Source of the DNA: [Flexibacter] sp. ATCC 35103
GTDB lineage: Bacteria; Bacteroidota; Bacteroidia; Flavobacteriales; Flavobacteriaceae
Direction: 5' to 3'
DNA length: 64,000 nucleotides
Assembly: GCF_001975985.1 (NCBI RefSeq)
Contig: NZ_MTQF01000005.1
Location: forward strand, 209,459 to 273,458
Below are positions 1 to 10,134 of the stretch, piece after piece. Position 1 is the stretch's first letter, and each line of letters starts with the position of its first letter. Both the position numbers and the translations under genes were made by a program. Below the pieces are notes generated by a model. The model ran no database searches. It saw nothing but the letters and a program-made list of their open reading frames with translations, and was not told where the DNA came from.

Positions 1-831
1 GGTTATCTGCAAAGTGCTGTCGGGCCAAGACCTATTGCATTTGCCAGTACAATTAGTGCAAAAGGAATCCCGAATTTGTCTCCATTTAGTTTCTTTAATG
101 TGTTCAGTGCCAATCCGCCAATTTTAGTTTTCTCACCAGCCCGTCGTGTTCGTGACAATACCATAAAGCATACCTTAATCAATGCAGAAGCAACACGTGA
201 AGTAGTGATTAATGTGGTAAATTATGACTTGGTACAACAAACATCATTAGCAAGCACGGAATATGGAGATGGTGTAAACGAATTTATAAAAGCAGGATTA
301 ACGCAAATTCCGTCAGATTTTGTAAAACCATATCGTGTAAAAGAGTCGCCCGTTCAGTTTGAGTGCAAAGTCACGCAGATTATTCCGTTAGGAGATCAGG
401 GCGGAGCAGGAAATTTGATTCTTTGCGAAGTCGTTAAAATACATATTCACGAAGATGTTTTAGATGAAGACGGAGCCATTGATCAGCATAAAATTGACCT
501 GGTTTCCAGATTAGGAAGTAATTGGTATTCAAGATCTAATCAAGGACTGTTTGAAGTGCCAAAACCCTTGACAACATTAGGAGTTGGTGTAGATGTTATA
601 CCAAATTACATCAAGGAAAGCCCCGTTTTTAACGGAAATGATCTTGGAAAATTAGGTAATATTGAAGCCTTGCCTACAACGGAAGAAGTTAGTATATTTG
701 TGAAAGAAAACTTTTCCGTAAAAGGAGTGCTGAGCTCAGATGATCAGGAAAAAGTGCATTTAGAAGCTAAAAAATACCTGAACAATGATGATATTTCATC
801 AGCATGGAAAGTGCTTTTAGCAAAAAAATAA
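1..831 (+). CDS. Flavin reductase-like FMN-binding protein (5' end missing)
   Basis: The reading frame is open from the first base, so the start lies upstream of the window and 276 codons are visible. The protein resembles the flavin reductase (DIM6/NTAB, RutF-like) split-barrel family. The visible start reads GPRPIAFASTIS, followed by NLSPFSFFNVFSANPPIL, the signature that binds the FMN ring and phosphate in this family. Members bind FMN and either reduce it with NAD(P)H or act as flavin-dependent oxidoreductases; the physiological partner cannot be told from the sequence. An internal TTG at 76 is an unlikely start because the conserved GPRPIAFAST block precedes it. A DUF3127 gene follows after 31 bases on the same strand and may be cotranscribed. 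I am sure of the family and not of the substrate. Confidence 0.85.
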   Translation, partial: GYLQSAVGPRPIAFASTISAKGIPNLSPFSFFNVFSANPPILVFSPARRVRDNTIKHTLINAEATREVVINVVNYDLVQQTSLASTEYGDGVNEFIKAGLTQIPSDFVKPYRVKESPVQFECKVTQIIPLGDQGGAGNLILCEVVKIHIHEDVLDEDGAIDQHKIDLVSRLGSNWYSRSNQGLFEVPKPLTTLGVGVDVIPNYIKESPVFNGNDLGKLGNIEALPTTEEVSIFVKENFSVKGVLSSDDQEKVHLEAKKYLNNDDISSAWKVLLAKK

Positions 832-862
832 AGAAAAGAAACAATAATTAATATAGAAGAAG

Positions 863-1234
863 ATGGAAGTTACAGGAAAAGTAAAAGTGGTGAACCCAGA
901 GCAACAAGTTAGTGCTGCATTCAAAAAAAGAGAGTTGGTTGTTACCACAGATGAGCAGTATCCACAGCATATTTTGATCGAATTTACGCAAGATAAATGT
1001 GATTTATTAAGTAGCTACAAACAAGGTGAGGCAGTAAAAGTTTCTATCAATTTAAGAGGAAGAGAATGGGTTAATCCACAAGGAGAAACCAGATATTTCA
1101 ATAGTATTCAAGGTTGGAGAATCGAAAGATTGGCACCTGAAGGTCCTGGACAAACTCCTCCAATGCCTGCTGCAGAAGCTTTTGCACCAGCAACTAATTT
1201 AAACGAAGACGAACCAGACGATTTACCGTTCTAA
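863..1234 (+). CDS. DUF3127 protein with SSB-like acidic tail
   Basis: This 123-residue protein matches the Bacteroidota family DUF3127. The N-terminal 90 residues look like a compact OB-fold-type beta domain, with the recognisable stretch KRELVVTTDEQYPQHI and later VSINLRGREWVNPQGE. After a short Pro/Ala-rich linker it ends in NEDEPDDLPF. That acidic tip ending in D-D-L-P-F is very like the C-terminal peptide by which single-stranded DNA-binding protein recruits repair and replication partners. Function is unknown; a role in nucleic-acid binding is inference from the fold and tail. A strong hairpin terminator follows about 20 bases after the stop, so it is probably the last gene of its transcript. 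Confidence 0.85.
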   Translation: MEVTGKVKVVNPEQQVSAAFKKRELVVTTDEQYPQHILIEFTQDKCDLLSSYKQGEAVKVSINLRGREWVNPQGETRYFNSIQGWRIERLAPEGPGQTPPMPAAEAFAPATNLNEDEPDDLPF

Positions 1235-1255
1235 TAAGTTTAAATCTCAAAAAAT

Positions 1256-1310
1256 AAATTCCAAATTCCAATTCATTTATTTGTAATTGGAATTTGGAAT
1301 TTTGTTTTTA
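1256..1310 (+). terminator. Hairpin terminator after the DUF3127 gene
   Basis: An 18-base perfect inverted repeat (1256-1273 with 1285-1302) encloses an 11-base loop and is followed by a T-rich tract. The arms are built from AATTCCAAATTCCAATT, a low-complexity sequence that also occurs elsewhere in flavobacterial intergenic DNA, so this may be a dispersed repeat serving as terminator. Confidence 0.6.
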
Positions 1311-1320
1311 CCGTCAGTTT

Positions 1321-1435
1321 TTGTCATTTCGATCCCGAAGCTTCGGGAGGAGAAATCACACAAGTAATTTGACAAAGATTGGCTATTTTGATTGCGGAGT
1401 TTCTCGTGAAGATTTCAACTTCGTCAAAATGACAA
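1321..1435. repeat. Dispersed palindromic repeat, TTGTCATTT ends
   Basis: A 115-base intergenic element has 9-base terminal inverted repeats, TTGTCATTT at 1321-1329 and AAATGACAA at 1427-1435. Inside it is the 14-base palindrome CCCGAAGCTTCGGG at 1334-1347. It contains no coding frame of note. The CCCGAAGCYTCGGG core recurs at 15260-15273. This looks like a non-autonomous REP/MITE-like repeat. Confidence 0.6.
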
Positions 1436-1479
1436 TATTGAATACAGATATTTAAGAAATTTAGAATTTTATCTAATAA

Positions 1480-2136
1480 ATGTACTACATAATCAAAGAC
1501 TTATTTTTTCCTCCAGTTTCAGAGACCGATGAAGAAGGAATTCTTGCTATTGGTGGAGATTTAGATCCGGAAAGATTGAAATTAGCATACAAAAGCGGAA
1601 TTTTTCCTTGGTTTAATGAAGGAGATCCAATTATTTGGTGGTCCCCGGATCCAAGAATGGTTTTATTTCTGGATGAATTGATTGTGTCTAAAAGTATGCG
1701 TAATATCCTGAATAGAAATCAGTTTAAAGTTACTTTTAACCAAAACTTTAGAGATGTAATTTCGAATTGTAAAAACATCACACGTGATGGGCAAAACGGA
1801 ACCTGGATTTCAAACGAAATGGTTGATGCTTATTGTAAATTGAATGAACAGGGAATTGCAAAATCTATTGAGGTTTGGCAAGATGAGGTTTTGGTTGGAG
1901 GTTTATACGGTATCAATTTAGGACATGTTTTTTGCGGAGAAAGTATGTTCTCAAAAGTATCAAATGCATCAAAAGTAGCTTTCATTGCTTTGGTGAATCA
2001 TTTAAAAAAAGAAAATTACAAGCTTTTGGATTGTCAGGTTTACAACCCACATCTGGAAAGTTTAGGCTGCCGCGAAATTGATCGTGAAGAATTTATGTCT
2101 ATATTAAAAAACAACAGCAATGAGCGCAATTTATAG
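1480..2136 (+). CDS. aat: Leucyl/phenylalanyl-tRNA--protein transferase
   Basis: Aat transfers Leu or Phe from charged tRNA onto proteins with N-terminal Lys or Arg, marking them for ClpAP/ClpS degradation (N-end rule). The 218-residue protein has the family signatures early on, GIFPWFNEGDPIIWWSPDPR, and later GGLYGINLGHVFCGESMFS, which line the aminoacyl-binding pocket. Length is normal for the family. The ATG at 1480 follows an A/T-rich leader with no Shine-Dalgarno sequence, as is usual in this phylum. The stop overlaps the next gene by 17 bases, so translation of the MOSC gene is probably coupled to it. No clpA or clpS is in view. Confidence 0.95.
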   Translation: MYYIIKDLFFPPVSETDEEGILAIGGDLDPERLKLAYKSGIFPWFNEGDPIIWWSPDPRMVLFLDELIVSKSMRNILNRNQFKVTFNQNFRDVISNCKNITRDGQNGTWISNEMVDAYCKLNEQGIAKSIEVWQDEVLVGGLYGINLGHVFCGESMFSKVSNASKVAFIALVNHLKKENYKLLDCQVYNPHLESLGCREIDREEFMSILKNNSNERNL

Positions 2137-2914
2137 TGTAAAAGAAATTTATATCTATCCGATAAAAAGTTTGGCCGGAATTAGTTGTGAGAAAGCCTTA
2201 GCAGAAGAAATGGGCTTTGAAAATGACCGAAGATGGATGTTGATTGATGGTGAAAATAAAATGATCACGCAGAGAGAACACCGAATCATGAGTCAGTTTT
2301 ATCCGCAGATTTCAAATGGAAAAATTTCTATTACTTTTGAAAATCAAAAGCATGAATTTTCTATTGATGAACATTTAGAAGATTCTTTAAAAGTAGATGT
2401 TTGGGATGATATAAGTGAAGTTGTTGAGGTAAATCAAGCCACTTCAAAATGGTTTAGTGAGAGCTTGGGATTTGAATGTAAACTTGTTAAAATTATTAGA
2501 ATTGGAGACCGCAAACATGAAAGTTCTAAATCAAAACAAATCTTCAACGTAAGTTTGGCTGACGGATATCCCTATTTATTAGTGGGAACTGAAAGTTTAG
2601 ATTTTCTAAATGAAAAATTAGAAGATAAAATTACTGTTTTGAGATTTCGTCCCAATATTGTTATAAGTAGCCAAACTCCTCATGAAGAAGATGATTTTAC
2701 GACTTTTAAGATTGGGGAAGTACAATTTAAAAATATCAAGCCTTGTGGAAGATGTATTATGGTAAATAATGATCCTCAAAACGGAAAATTAAAAAAAGAA
2801 CCTTTAAAAACTTTAAGTAAATATCGAGTAGTAGATAATTCTGTTTTATTTGGGACCAATCTTGTGAGTTTAAACTCGGGAATTATTACAGTTGGAGACG
2901 AGATTGTTTTCTAA
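2120..2914 (+). CDS. MOSC domain protein (YcbX/mARC-like)
   Basis: This 264-residue protein has an N-terminal MOSC_N beta-barrel region (IYIYPIKSLAGI, then FENDRRWMLID) and a C-terminal MOSC domain containing VLRFRPNIVI and KPCGRC around residues 207-212. In mARC and YcbX proteins a conserved Cys in this area ligates the molybdenum cofactor and the enzymes reduce N-hydroxylated compounds. E. coli YcbX has an additional C-terminal 2Fe-2S ferredoxin domain, which is absent here, so an external electron donor would be needed. Specific substrate is unknown. It overlaps aat by 17 bases, and its 3' end overlaps convergent thiF by 4 bases. Confidence 0.88.
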   Translation: MSAIYSVKEIYIYPIKSLAGISCEKALAEEMGFENDRRWMLIDGENKMITQREHRIMSQFYPQISNGKISITFENQKHEFSIDEHLEDSLKVDVWDDISEVVEVNQATSKWFSESLGFECKLVKIIRIGDRKHESSKSKQIFNVSLADGYPYLLVGTESLDFLNEKLEDKITVLRFRPNIVISSQTPHEEDDFTTFKIGEVQFKNIKPCGRCIMVNNDPQNGKLKKEPLKTLSKYRVVDNSVLFGTNLVSLNSGIITVGDEIVF

Positions 2915-3621
2915 AAATTTAGTTTTGTAAAACTCCAATCCAGCATATTAAAAAGTACGAGTTCGTTTTTTAAAGTTGGTAATTCTAAAATTAATTTTAG
3001 CGTTTCATGTGCCATCATTGTACCAATAATTCCTGGTACACTTCCTAAAACGCCATTCATATTACAATTGGGAACATCTTTTGGATCTGGCATTTCCGGA
3101 AATAAATCACGCAAATTTTTACTTCCGTTATGATTAAAAACAGCAATCTGACCTTCAAATCTTAGAATACTTCCATATACTAATGTTTTTTGTAAAGTAA
3201 CACAAGTATCATTTACTAAATAACGTGTTGTAAAATTATCTGAACCATCTACTATAATATCATATTGTTGAATAATTTGAGATGCATTTTGAATTGTCAG
3301 TTTTTCTGAAATTGCGATTACCTCAATTAACGGATTTAGTTTTGAAATTACTTCTTGGGCAACTAGAACTTTTTCCTTTCCAATTTCATTTTCGGTATAT
3401 AAAATCTGTCGGTGCAAATTGTGAATTTCAATGGTGTCGAAATCCATAATTCCAATAAAACCAACTCCTGCCGTGGCAATATATTGTAGGATTGGACAAC
3501 CTAAACCTCCGGCGCCAATAACTAACACTTTTGCTTTTTTTAGTTTTTCCTGCCCTTCGTCACCAATTTCAGGTAATATGGTTTGTCTGTTATAGCGAAG
3601 GAATTCTTGTATAATGCTCAT
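2911..3621 (-). CDS. thiF: ThiF/MoeB-type sulfur-carrier adenylyltransferase
   Basis: This E1-like enzyme adenylates the C-terminal Gly-Gly of ThiS with ATP so that it can be thiocarboxylated for thiazole synthesis. The 236-residue protein has the nucleotide loop GAGGLG (36-41), the LHRQILY segment (about 69-75) and the DGSDN metal/ATP site (125-129). The reactive cysteine equivalent is C186 in PNCNMNGVLG. The two zinc CxxC pairs found in most MoeB/ThiF proteins are missing: the segment before C186 has no cysteine and the C-terminus has none. Gene order makes ThiF the natural name, though it might also serve MoaD. It is the last gene of the thi operon, 61 bases after thiH. Confidence 0.88.
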   Translation of the reverse strand: MSIIQEFLRYNRQTILPEIGDEGQEKLKKAKVLVIGAGGLGCPILQYIATAGVGFIGIMDFDTIEIHNLHRQILYTENEIGKEKVLVAQEVISKLNPLIEVIAISEKLTIQNASQIIQQYDIIVDGSDNFTTRYLVNDTCVTLQKTLVYGSILRFEGQIAVFNHNGSKNLRDLFPEMPDPKDVPNCNMNGVLGSVPGIIGTMMAHETLKLILELPTLKNELVLFNMLDWSFTKLNF

Positions 3622-3682
3622 TTTGCAATTTTAGATTGTTGATTTTATATTGTTAGAGTTTGGAATTTGAATATTGCAATTT

Positions 3683-4795
3683 TTAAATAAAACTCTTATC
3701 CCAATCTTTCCAAACGGGTTCATATCCTGAATTCGTTATAATTTGGGCGATTTCTTTTGCTGAACGTTCGTCACTGATTTCAAATTGTTCTAATGATTGC
3801 GGATCAACCACATAACCACCCGGATTTGTTTTAGATCCTGCGCTCATACTCGTAACACCAATTGGGATGATATTGTTTCTGAATTTTTCATTTTCCCGGG
3901 TCGAAATTGAGATTTCAAGATCTTCATTCCATAAGCGATACGCACAAATAAGTTGGGTTAAATCTTTATCATCCATAATAAAATTAGGTTCGATAATGCC
4001 TTCGGCAGGACGTAATCTGGGGAAAGAAACAGAATATTTAGTTTGCCAATATTTCTTCTGAAGATAATCCAGATGTAAAGCATTAAAAAAACTATCCGTT
4101 CGCCAATCTTCCAAACCTAATAAAACGCCCAAACCTATTTTGTGTATTCCAGCTGTTCCAATTCGGTCAGGAGTTTCTAATCGGTAATCAAAATTTGATT
4201 TTTTACCTTTTGTATGATACTTTTTATAAACCTCCTGATGGTAGGTTTCCTGATAAACCAGAACAGAATATACGCCAGCTTCATGCAAACGCACATAATC
4301 TTCTGTAGAAAGCGGTTGAACTTCAACAGAAATAATCGAAAATTGCTTTCTAATTAAAGCAATCGCATTCAGGAAATAATTAATATTTACGGTATAATTT
4401 GCTTCACCTGTAACCAATAAAACATGATCAAAACCCACATTTTTTAAAGCTTCAACTTCAAGTTTAATTTCGGCATCAGAAAGTGTTTTTCGTTTGATTT
4501 TATTGTCTAAACTAAAACCACAATAGGTACAAATGTTCTGACATTCGTTGCTTAAATAAAGCGGAGCATACATTTGAATTGTCTTGCCAAAACGTTTTTT
4601 AGTAATTTCATGGCATTGCTGCGCCATTTGCTCCAAATAATTTTGTGCAGCAGGAGAAATCAAAACCAAAAAGTCATCAAGATTTCGTTTGGTTTTAGAC
4701 AAAACACGTTCGACATCTTTTGATGAGGTTTGGTATATTTTAGATTGAATGGAATCCCAGTTATATTGTTCAAAAACTGATTTAAATGTTTTCAT
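3683..4795 (-). CDS. thiH: 2-iminoacetate synthase (radical SAM tyrosine lyase)
   Basis: ThiH cleaves tyrosine with a 5'-deoxyadenosyl radical to give dehydroglycine (2-iminoacetate), the C2-N donor for the thiazole ring, plus p-cresol. The 370-residue protein has the radical SAM motif C85-x3-C89-x2-C92 (CQNICTYC), normal length and the expected C-terminal biotin/thiamine-synthase-associated region. No thiO (glycine oxidase) is in the window, so this organism appears to use the oxygen-sensitive ThiH route. The gene is separated from upstream thiG by 144 bases filled by a palindromic repeat, unlike the overlapping genes above it. Confidence 0.95.
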   Translation of the reverse strand: MKTFKSVFEQYNWDSIQSKIYQTSSKDVERVLSKTKRNLDDFLVLISPAAQNYLEQMAQQCHEITKKRFGKTIQMYAPLYLSNECQNICTYCGFSLDNKIKRKTLSDAEIKLEVEALKNVGFDHVLLVTGEANYTVNINYFLNAIALIRKQFSIISVEVQPLSTEDYVRLHEAGVYSVLVYQETYHQEVYKKYHTKGKKSNFDYRLETPDRIGTAGIHKIGLGVLLGLEDWRTDSFFNALHLDYLQKKYWQTKYSVSFPRLRPAEGIIEPNFIMDDKDLTQLICAYRLWNEDLEISISTRENEKFRNNIIPIGVTSMSAGSKTNPGGYVVDPQSLEQFEISDERSAKEIAQIITNSGYEPVWKDWDKSFI

Positions 4796-4821
4796 TGGAT
4801 TGTGTTTTAACTGCGAGTTTT

Positions 4822-4944
4822 TTTACCGCAGAGTACGCTAAGATTTACGCAAAGTTCGCTAAGCTTTGTGTTCTTTATGTTTGTCTAAAAGTTCGCAAAG
4901 CTTAGCGAACTTTGCGAAAAAACCTTGTGAACTTTGCGGTTAAA
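4822..4944. repeat. Palindromic repeat between thiG and thiH
   Basis: This stretch carries a perfect 21-base inverted repeat, 4848-4868 against 4896-4916, with a 27-base spacer. Looser outer ends are TTACCGCA at 4823-4830 and TGCGGTTAA at 4935-4943. It is built from variants of CGCAAAGTTCGC and looks like a dispersed Bacteroidota palindromic element. It lies inside the thi operon and would form a long hairpin in the mRNA between thiG and thiH. Confidence 0.7.
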
Positions 4945-5719
4945 TATCATAAAGAAATGATGTCAAAGGACTAGAAGCCACAGCATAATTTTGTTGGTTT
5001 GCAATTTTAGCTTCAAAAGCCTTTCTACCCGCAATGACAGCTTCCTTAAAAGCCTCAGCCATTAATTTTGGATTTCCGGCAACGGCAATTGCGGTATTTA
5101 CTAAAACAGCATCGGCACCAATTTCCATTGCTTTTGCCGCGTCTGATGGAGCGCCAATTCCGGCATCTACAATTACAGGAACGTTACTTTGTTCGATAAT
5201 AATTTCTAAAAAATCTATTGTTTTAAGACCTTTATTACTGCCAATTGGAGAACCTAAAGGCATAACAGCCGTTGTTCCTGCGCTTTCTAAATGTTTACAT
5301 AAAACAGGATCTGCATGAATGTAAGGCAGGACAAAAAAGCCAAGTTTAGCCAGTTCTTCGGTTGCTTTTAAAGTTTCGATAGGATCCGGCATTAAGTATT
5401 TTGGATCAGGATGAATCTCTAATTTTATCCAATTTGTTTCTAAGGCTTCACGTGCTAATTGAGCAGCAAAAACAGCTTCTTTGGCATTTCTGGCACCCGA
5501 AGTATTAGGCAATAAATTGATGTTTGGATGTTTTAAATGCGATAAAATAACATCTGTTTCTGTCTCGAGATCGATACGTTTTAAGGCAACGGTAACCAAT
5601 TCGCTTTCAGAAGCCAGAATAGCTTCTTCCATTTCAAGGTTCGAACCAAATTTTCCCGTTCCTAAAAACAAACGAGATTTAAAGGTTTTATCTCCAATGT
5701 TAAACAATGACGTTTGCAT
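4940..5719 (-). CDS. thiG: Thiazole synthase
   Basis: ThiG condenses deoxyxylulose 5-phosphate, dehydroglycine and sulfur from ThiS thiocarboxylate into the thiazole phosphate. The 259-residue protein is a TIM barrel of normal length. The Schiff-base lysine is K99 in [10 protein letters not shown], and the phosphate-binding segment PIGSNKG and the [20 protein letters not shown] motif are present. The start overlaps the end of thiE by 20 bases, implying translational coupling. It works with ThiS, ThiF and ThiH encoded in the same operon. Confidence 0.96.
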   Translation of the reverse strand: MQTSLFNIGDKTFKSRLFLGTGKFGSNLEMEEAILASESELVTVALKRIDLETETDVILSHLKHPNINLLPNTSGARNAKEAVFAAQLAREALETNWIKLEIHPDPKYLMPDPIETLKATEELAKLGFFVLPYIHADPVLCKHLESAGTTAVMPLGSPIGSNKGLKTIDFLEIIIEQSNVPVIVDAGIGAPSDAAKAMEIGADAVLVNTAIAVAGNPKLMAEAFKEAVIAGRKAFEAKIANQQNYAVASSPLTSFLYDI

Positions 5720-6338
5720 ATAACTTTTCGTTTAATTGTTGAATTAATTTTTTCTTTTCGTCGCTTTCCGTGATCATTCCGGAAACGGCAATTCCGTGAA
5801 TTCCAGTTTCCATTAGCGGACTTATATCTTTTAAATTGATTCCGCCAATGGCATAAACCGGAATTGAAATTTTGTTTTTTTTCATTTTTTGAAGAATCTC
5901 AAAATAACCGGATAAACCTAAAATGGGACTTAATTTTTCTTTTGTAGCAGTAAATCTAAAAGGACCTAAACCAATATAATCACAGCCATTTTTTACGTGA
6001 TTTTCAATGTCTTCAAAAGTATTTGCTGTTCCTCCAATGATTTTTGTGTTTCCCAGAATTGCTCTGGCTTCGGCAATATTCATATCGGTTAAACCTAAAT
6101 GTACTCCGTCTGCTGCAATTTGTTGAGCGAGATATAGATTGTCGTTTACGATAAAATTAGCGAGATATTCTTCGCATAAAAATTTTACCGCTTCCGCTAA
6201 AGCAAAAGTGTCTTTGGCAGTTTGATTTTTGAAACGCATTTGTACCCAATCACATCCGGCATCGAGTGCATGATGAATATTATACAATTGTTCTTCGATT
6301 GTTTTTCCCTGTGAGATGTATTGCAATTTATTGTACAT
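5700..6338 (-). CDS. thiE: Thiamine phosphate synthase
   Basis: ThiE joins HMP pyrophosphate to thiazole phosphate to give thiamine monophosphate. The 212-residue TIM-barrel protein has the pyrophosphate-binding residues Q33, R35 and K37 (VQMRFKN), the pyrimidine-site GVHLGLTDM, the [13 protein letters not shown] loop and AIGGI. All are in canonical form, which marks this copy as the active synthase rather than the second ThiE-like gene in the operon. It overlaps thiG by 20 bases and thiD by 11 bases. Confidence 0.94.
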   Translation of the reverse strand: MYNKLQYISQGKTIEEQLYNIHHALDAGCDWVQMRFKNQTAKDTFALAEAVKFLCEEYLANFIVNDNLYLAQQIAADGVHLGLTDMNIAEARAILGNTKIIGGTANTFEDIENHVKNGCDYIGLGPFRFTATKEKLSPILGLSGYFEILQKMKKNKISIPVYAIGGINLKDISPLMETGIHGIAVSGMITESDEKKKLIQQLNEKLYANVIV

Positions 6339-7083
6339 AATGATATCCGATTAATGTTGAAGTTGAGCTCAGGTATTTTTCTATGTAGGTTTTGGCATTT
6401 TTACAAGCCTCTTTTGGAGTTTGATTCAATGCGAGATTTGCGGCGATTGCTGATGATAAAACACAGCCGGAACCATGTTTTTCAACGCATTTTTTTTCTG
6501 AGGGCAATAAATCAATAATTTCATTTTTCAAGAACAAACGATCAGTGCCAATTTCAGCTGAATTATGTCCTCCTTTTAGCAAAATATTAGTTGGCATTTC
6601 ATTTTGTAACCAAAGTTTTTCTGAAACAAAACCGGGGAATAAAATTTCTATTTCATTATAGTTTGGCGTAATCAATTCGATTTTAGATAGAATGTTATTC
6701 AAGTCTAATCGATCTTCAATTTTAATGAACTCAAATTCTGTTGTCGATTTTAAAACCGGATCCCAAACAATTTTGGTAGTTGGAGATAGTAGTTTTATAG
6801 TCGAAAGAATTCGGTTTAAATAATGTAAAGAAGGAACGATTCCAATTTTTACTGTACTGATTTTATAATTTTGAAATAAGGTTTCAATAGAACGAATTAC
6901 AAAATTTACATTTGTCCATTCAATGTCAAAAAACTCATTTTCAGTCTGAATTGTGTTTGCAGTTGTAATTGCAAAACCAGTTACCTGATGTTGTTCAAAT
7001 GTTTTGATATCAGCCAAAACACCAGCGCCACCAGTTGGGTCAAAGCCCGCTATAGTGAGTGCGAAAGGACGATTTTGTGGCAT
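6328..7083 (-). CDS. thiD: Hydroxymethylpyrimidine (phosphate) kinase
   Basis: ThiD phosphorylates HMP and then HMP phosphate to the pyrophosphate used by ThiE. The 251-residue ribokinase-fold protein has the N-terminal substrate motif AGFDPTGGAGVLADIKT and the C-terminal anion hole with catalytic cysteine, HGSGCVLSSAIAA. The sequence is somewhat diverged in the middle but length and motifs are right. It overlaps the flanking thiE by 11 bases and the TenI-like gene by 34 bases. Confidence 0.92.
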   Translation of the reverse strand: MPQNRPFALTIAGFDPTGGAGVLADIKTFEQHQVTGFAITTANTIQTENEFFDIEWTNVNFVIRSIETLFQNYKISTVKIGIVPSLHYLNRILSTIKLLSPTTKIVWDPVLKSTTEFEFIKIEDRLDLNNILSKIELITPNYNEIEILFPGFVSEKLWLQNEMPTNILLKGGHNSAEIGTDRLFLKNEIIDLLPSEKKCVEKHGSGCVLSSAIAANLALNQTPKEACKNAKTYIEKYLSSTSTLIGYHYVQ

Positions 7084-7637
7084 AATTTGAATTGTTTTAT
7101 TGGGTTTTTATGATTCCAAATGGTACCTAAAAGCGCTACATTGTCAAAACCGTTTTCAAGTGTTTTTTTGATGTTTTCAGAATTAATTCCGCCCAAAGCG
7201 ATGACTTTTGTTTTGTTATTAGTTCTTGATTTTAATGCTTCAAAAAGGTTTTCTTTCGGATGATAATCTTCCTTAGAAATACTCGAAAAAACGGGACTTA
7301 AAAAAGCGTAATCAAAATTTTCCAATGAATTGAAATCTTCAATTGAATGTGTTGATGTTGAAAATATCTTTTGATCCGGATTAACTAAAAAACTATTCTT
7401 TCTGTCCTTTTCTGAAAAATGAATTCTATTAATTCCCGAATCTTCTGCCAATTGATGATGATTGTGTAAAACTAGATTCGACCGATATTCTAATTTTATC
7501 TGCTTAATAAATTCCACCATTTCAATCTCAGAAAAAACAGGTTTTCGAATATGAAGTAAAGATAATCCTTCTTCAAATAAAGAATCAATTAAGCTGATTT
7601 CATTTGCAATAGCAGAAGGATTTGTAATTACAATCAT
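7050..7637 (-). CDS. TenI/ThiE-like protein, probable thiazole tautomerase or diverged ThiE
   Basis: This 195-residue protein is a second, diverged member of the ThiE/TenI TIM-barrel family. It keeps the general pattern (LLHIRKPVF, NRIHFSEKD, YAFLSPVF, IALGGIN) but the ThiE residues that bind the pyrophosphate are altered: VQMRFK becomes LHIRKP, and the GPFRFTATK loop becomes SPVFSSISK. TenI proteins of this type isomerise the thiazole carboxylate tautomer and do not make thiamine phosphate. Its place inside the thi operon, overlapping thiD by 34 bases, supports a thiamine role. The choice between tautomerase and weak synthase is inference. Confidence 0.8.
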   Translation of the reverse strand: MIVITNPSAIANEISLIDSLFEEGLSLLHIRKPVFSEIEMVEFIKQIKLEYRSNLVLHNHHQLAEDSGINRIHFSEKDRKNSFLVNPDQKIFSTSTHSIEDFNSLENFDYAFLSPVFSSISKEDYHPKENLFEALKSRTNNKTKVIALGGINSENIKKTLENGFDNVALLGTIWNHKNPIKQFKLCHKIVLSHSL

Positions 7638-7740
7638 ATTTTGTGAAATGTTATTTGTGAGATGTTAGAAGTGAAATGTTGTTTGTAAAATGTGAAATGA
7701 CATAATGTTTTACATCTCACATTTTACAGAAAACTTCTCA

Positions 7741-9612
<1,872 letters not shown>

Positions 9613-9619
9613 TCAATTG

Positions 9620-9705
9620 TAGAGCGCACTGCAGTGTGTCTTTTTGAAGTGTTGTTTTTGTCTGTTTTTGGAATTTGTTTTTCTGCCAGGGATAGAAGTG
9701 GAAAG
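9620..9705. repeat. Dispersed-repeat fragments between thiS and thiC
   Basis: The thiS-thiC gap contains a degenerate copy of the AGAYGCACWGCAGTGCRTCT palindrome at about 9621-9641. It also contains a fragment including GATAGAAGTGGAAA at about 9689-9702, which is the reverse complement of part of the repeat at 15246-15340. No credible gene lies in this 266-base gap; short frames on both strands show no domain pattern. Confidence 0.5.
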
Positions 9706-9830
9706 CCCGTAAAGAAGGAAACCGTAAAAAATAAGGATTAGGAAAGCGACCAACGGAAGCTTTGCTAAGACTATATTTTTTTGGTTGACGACTGCGGACT
9801 TGAAACGGATAGCCCGTTTAGGCAGCCATA

Positions 9831-10037
9831 TTATCCACCTTGTGTTGCTGAAATGATTAAAATTTCGTCGGTTTCTTGTACAAGATGTTGGTTCCAATTG
9901 AGTTTTGGAACGACAGTATTATTTACGGCAACAGCAATTCCGTTTTGTTTATTGGGAATTTCGAGATCGAGCAATGATTGAACGCTTAGCGATTCAGCAT
10001 TGAAATGTTTGATTTGTTGGTTGATTTTTAGTTCCAT
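9831..10037 (-). CDS. thiS: Sulfur carrier protein ThiS
   Basis: ThiS is the ubiquitin-like carrier whose C-terminal glycine is adenylated by ThiF, converted to a thiocarboxylate and used by ThiG. The 68-residue protein ends in SATQGG, the required Gly-Gly terminus. It has the typical beta-grasp pattern with a hydrophobic first strand (MELKINQQ) and GIAVAVNNTVVPK in the middle. It is the first coding gene after the TPP riboswitch. Confidence 0.93.
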   Translation of the reverse strand: MELKINQQIKHFNAESLSVQSLLDLEIPNKQNGIAVAVNNTVVPKLNWNQHLVQETDEILIISATQGG

Positions 10038-10061
10038 TCCTTTTAAGTTTAGTTAATGTAG

Positions 10062-10081
10062 AGATGCACAGCAGTGCATCT
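10062..10081. repeat. Palindrome AGAYGCAC family inside the thi leader
   Basis: A 20-base near-perfect palindrome, AGATGCACAGCAGTGCATCT, lies between the riboswitch and thiS. Related copies are at 24651-24670 and, degenerate, at about 9621-9641. A separate 6-base stem (10105-10110 with 10115-10120) lies between it and the aptamer. Neither has a T-run on the minus strand, so neither is an obvious intrinsic terminator. Confidence 0.55.
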
Positions 10082-10134
10082 AAACCTTAGGAATGGCTAC
10101 AATTGCGCATAAAAATGCGCGCAGAAGTCATCTT

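Noticed and set aside
76..78. TTG at 76 as start of the flavin reductase
   Set aside because: The conserved GPRPIAFAST block precedes it in the same frame, so the true start is outside the window.
1256..1302. Long hairpin considered as a small RNA gene
   Set aside because: It directly follows a gene, has a T-tract and A/T-only arms, and fits a terminator or dispersed repeat better.
9613..9897. 94-codon minus-strand frame between thiS and thiC
   Set aside because: It overlaps thiS in another frame and covers repeat fragments; the product shows no recognisable domain.
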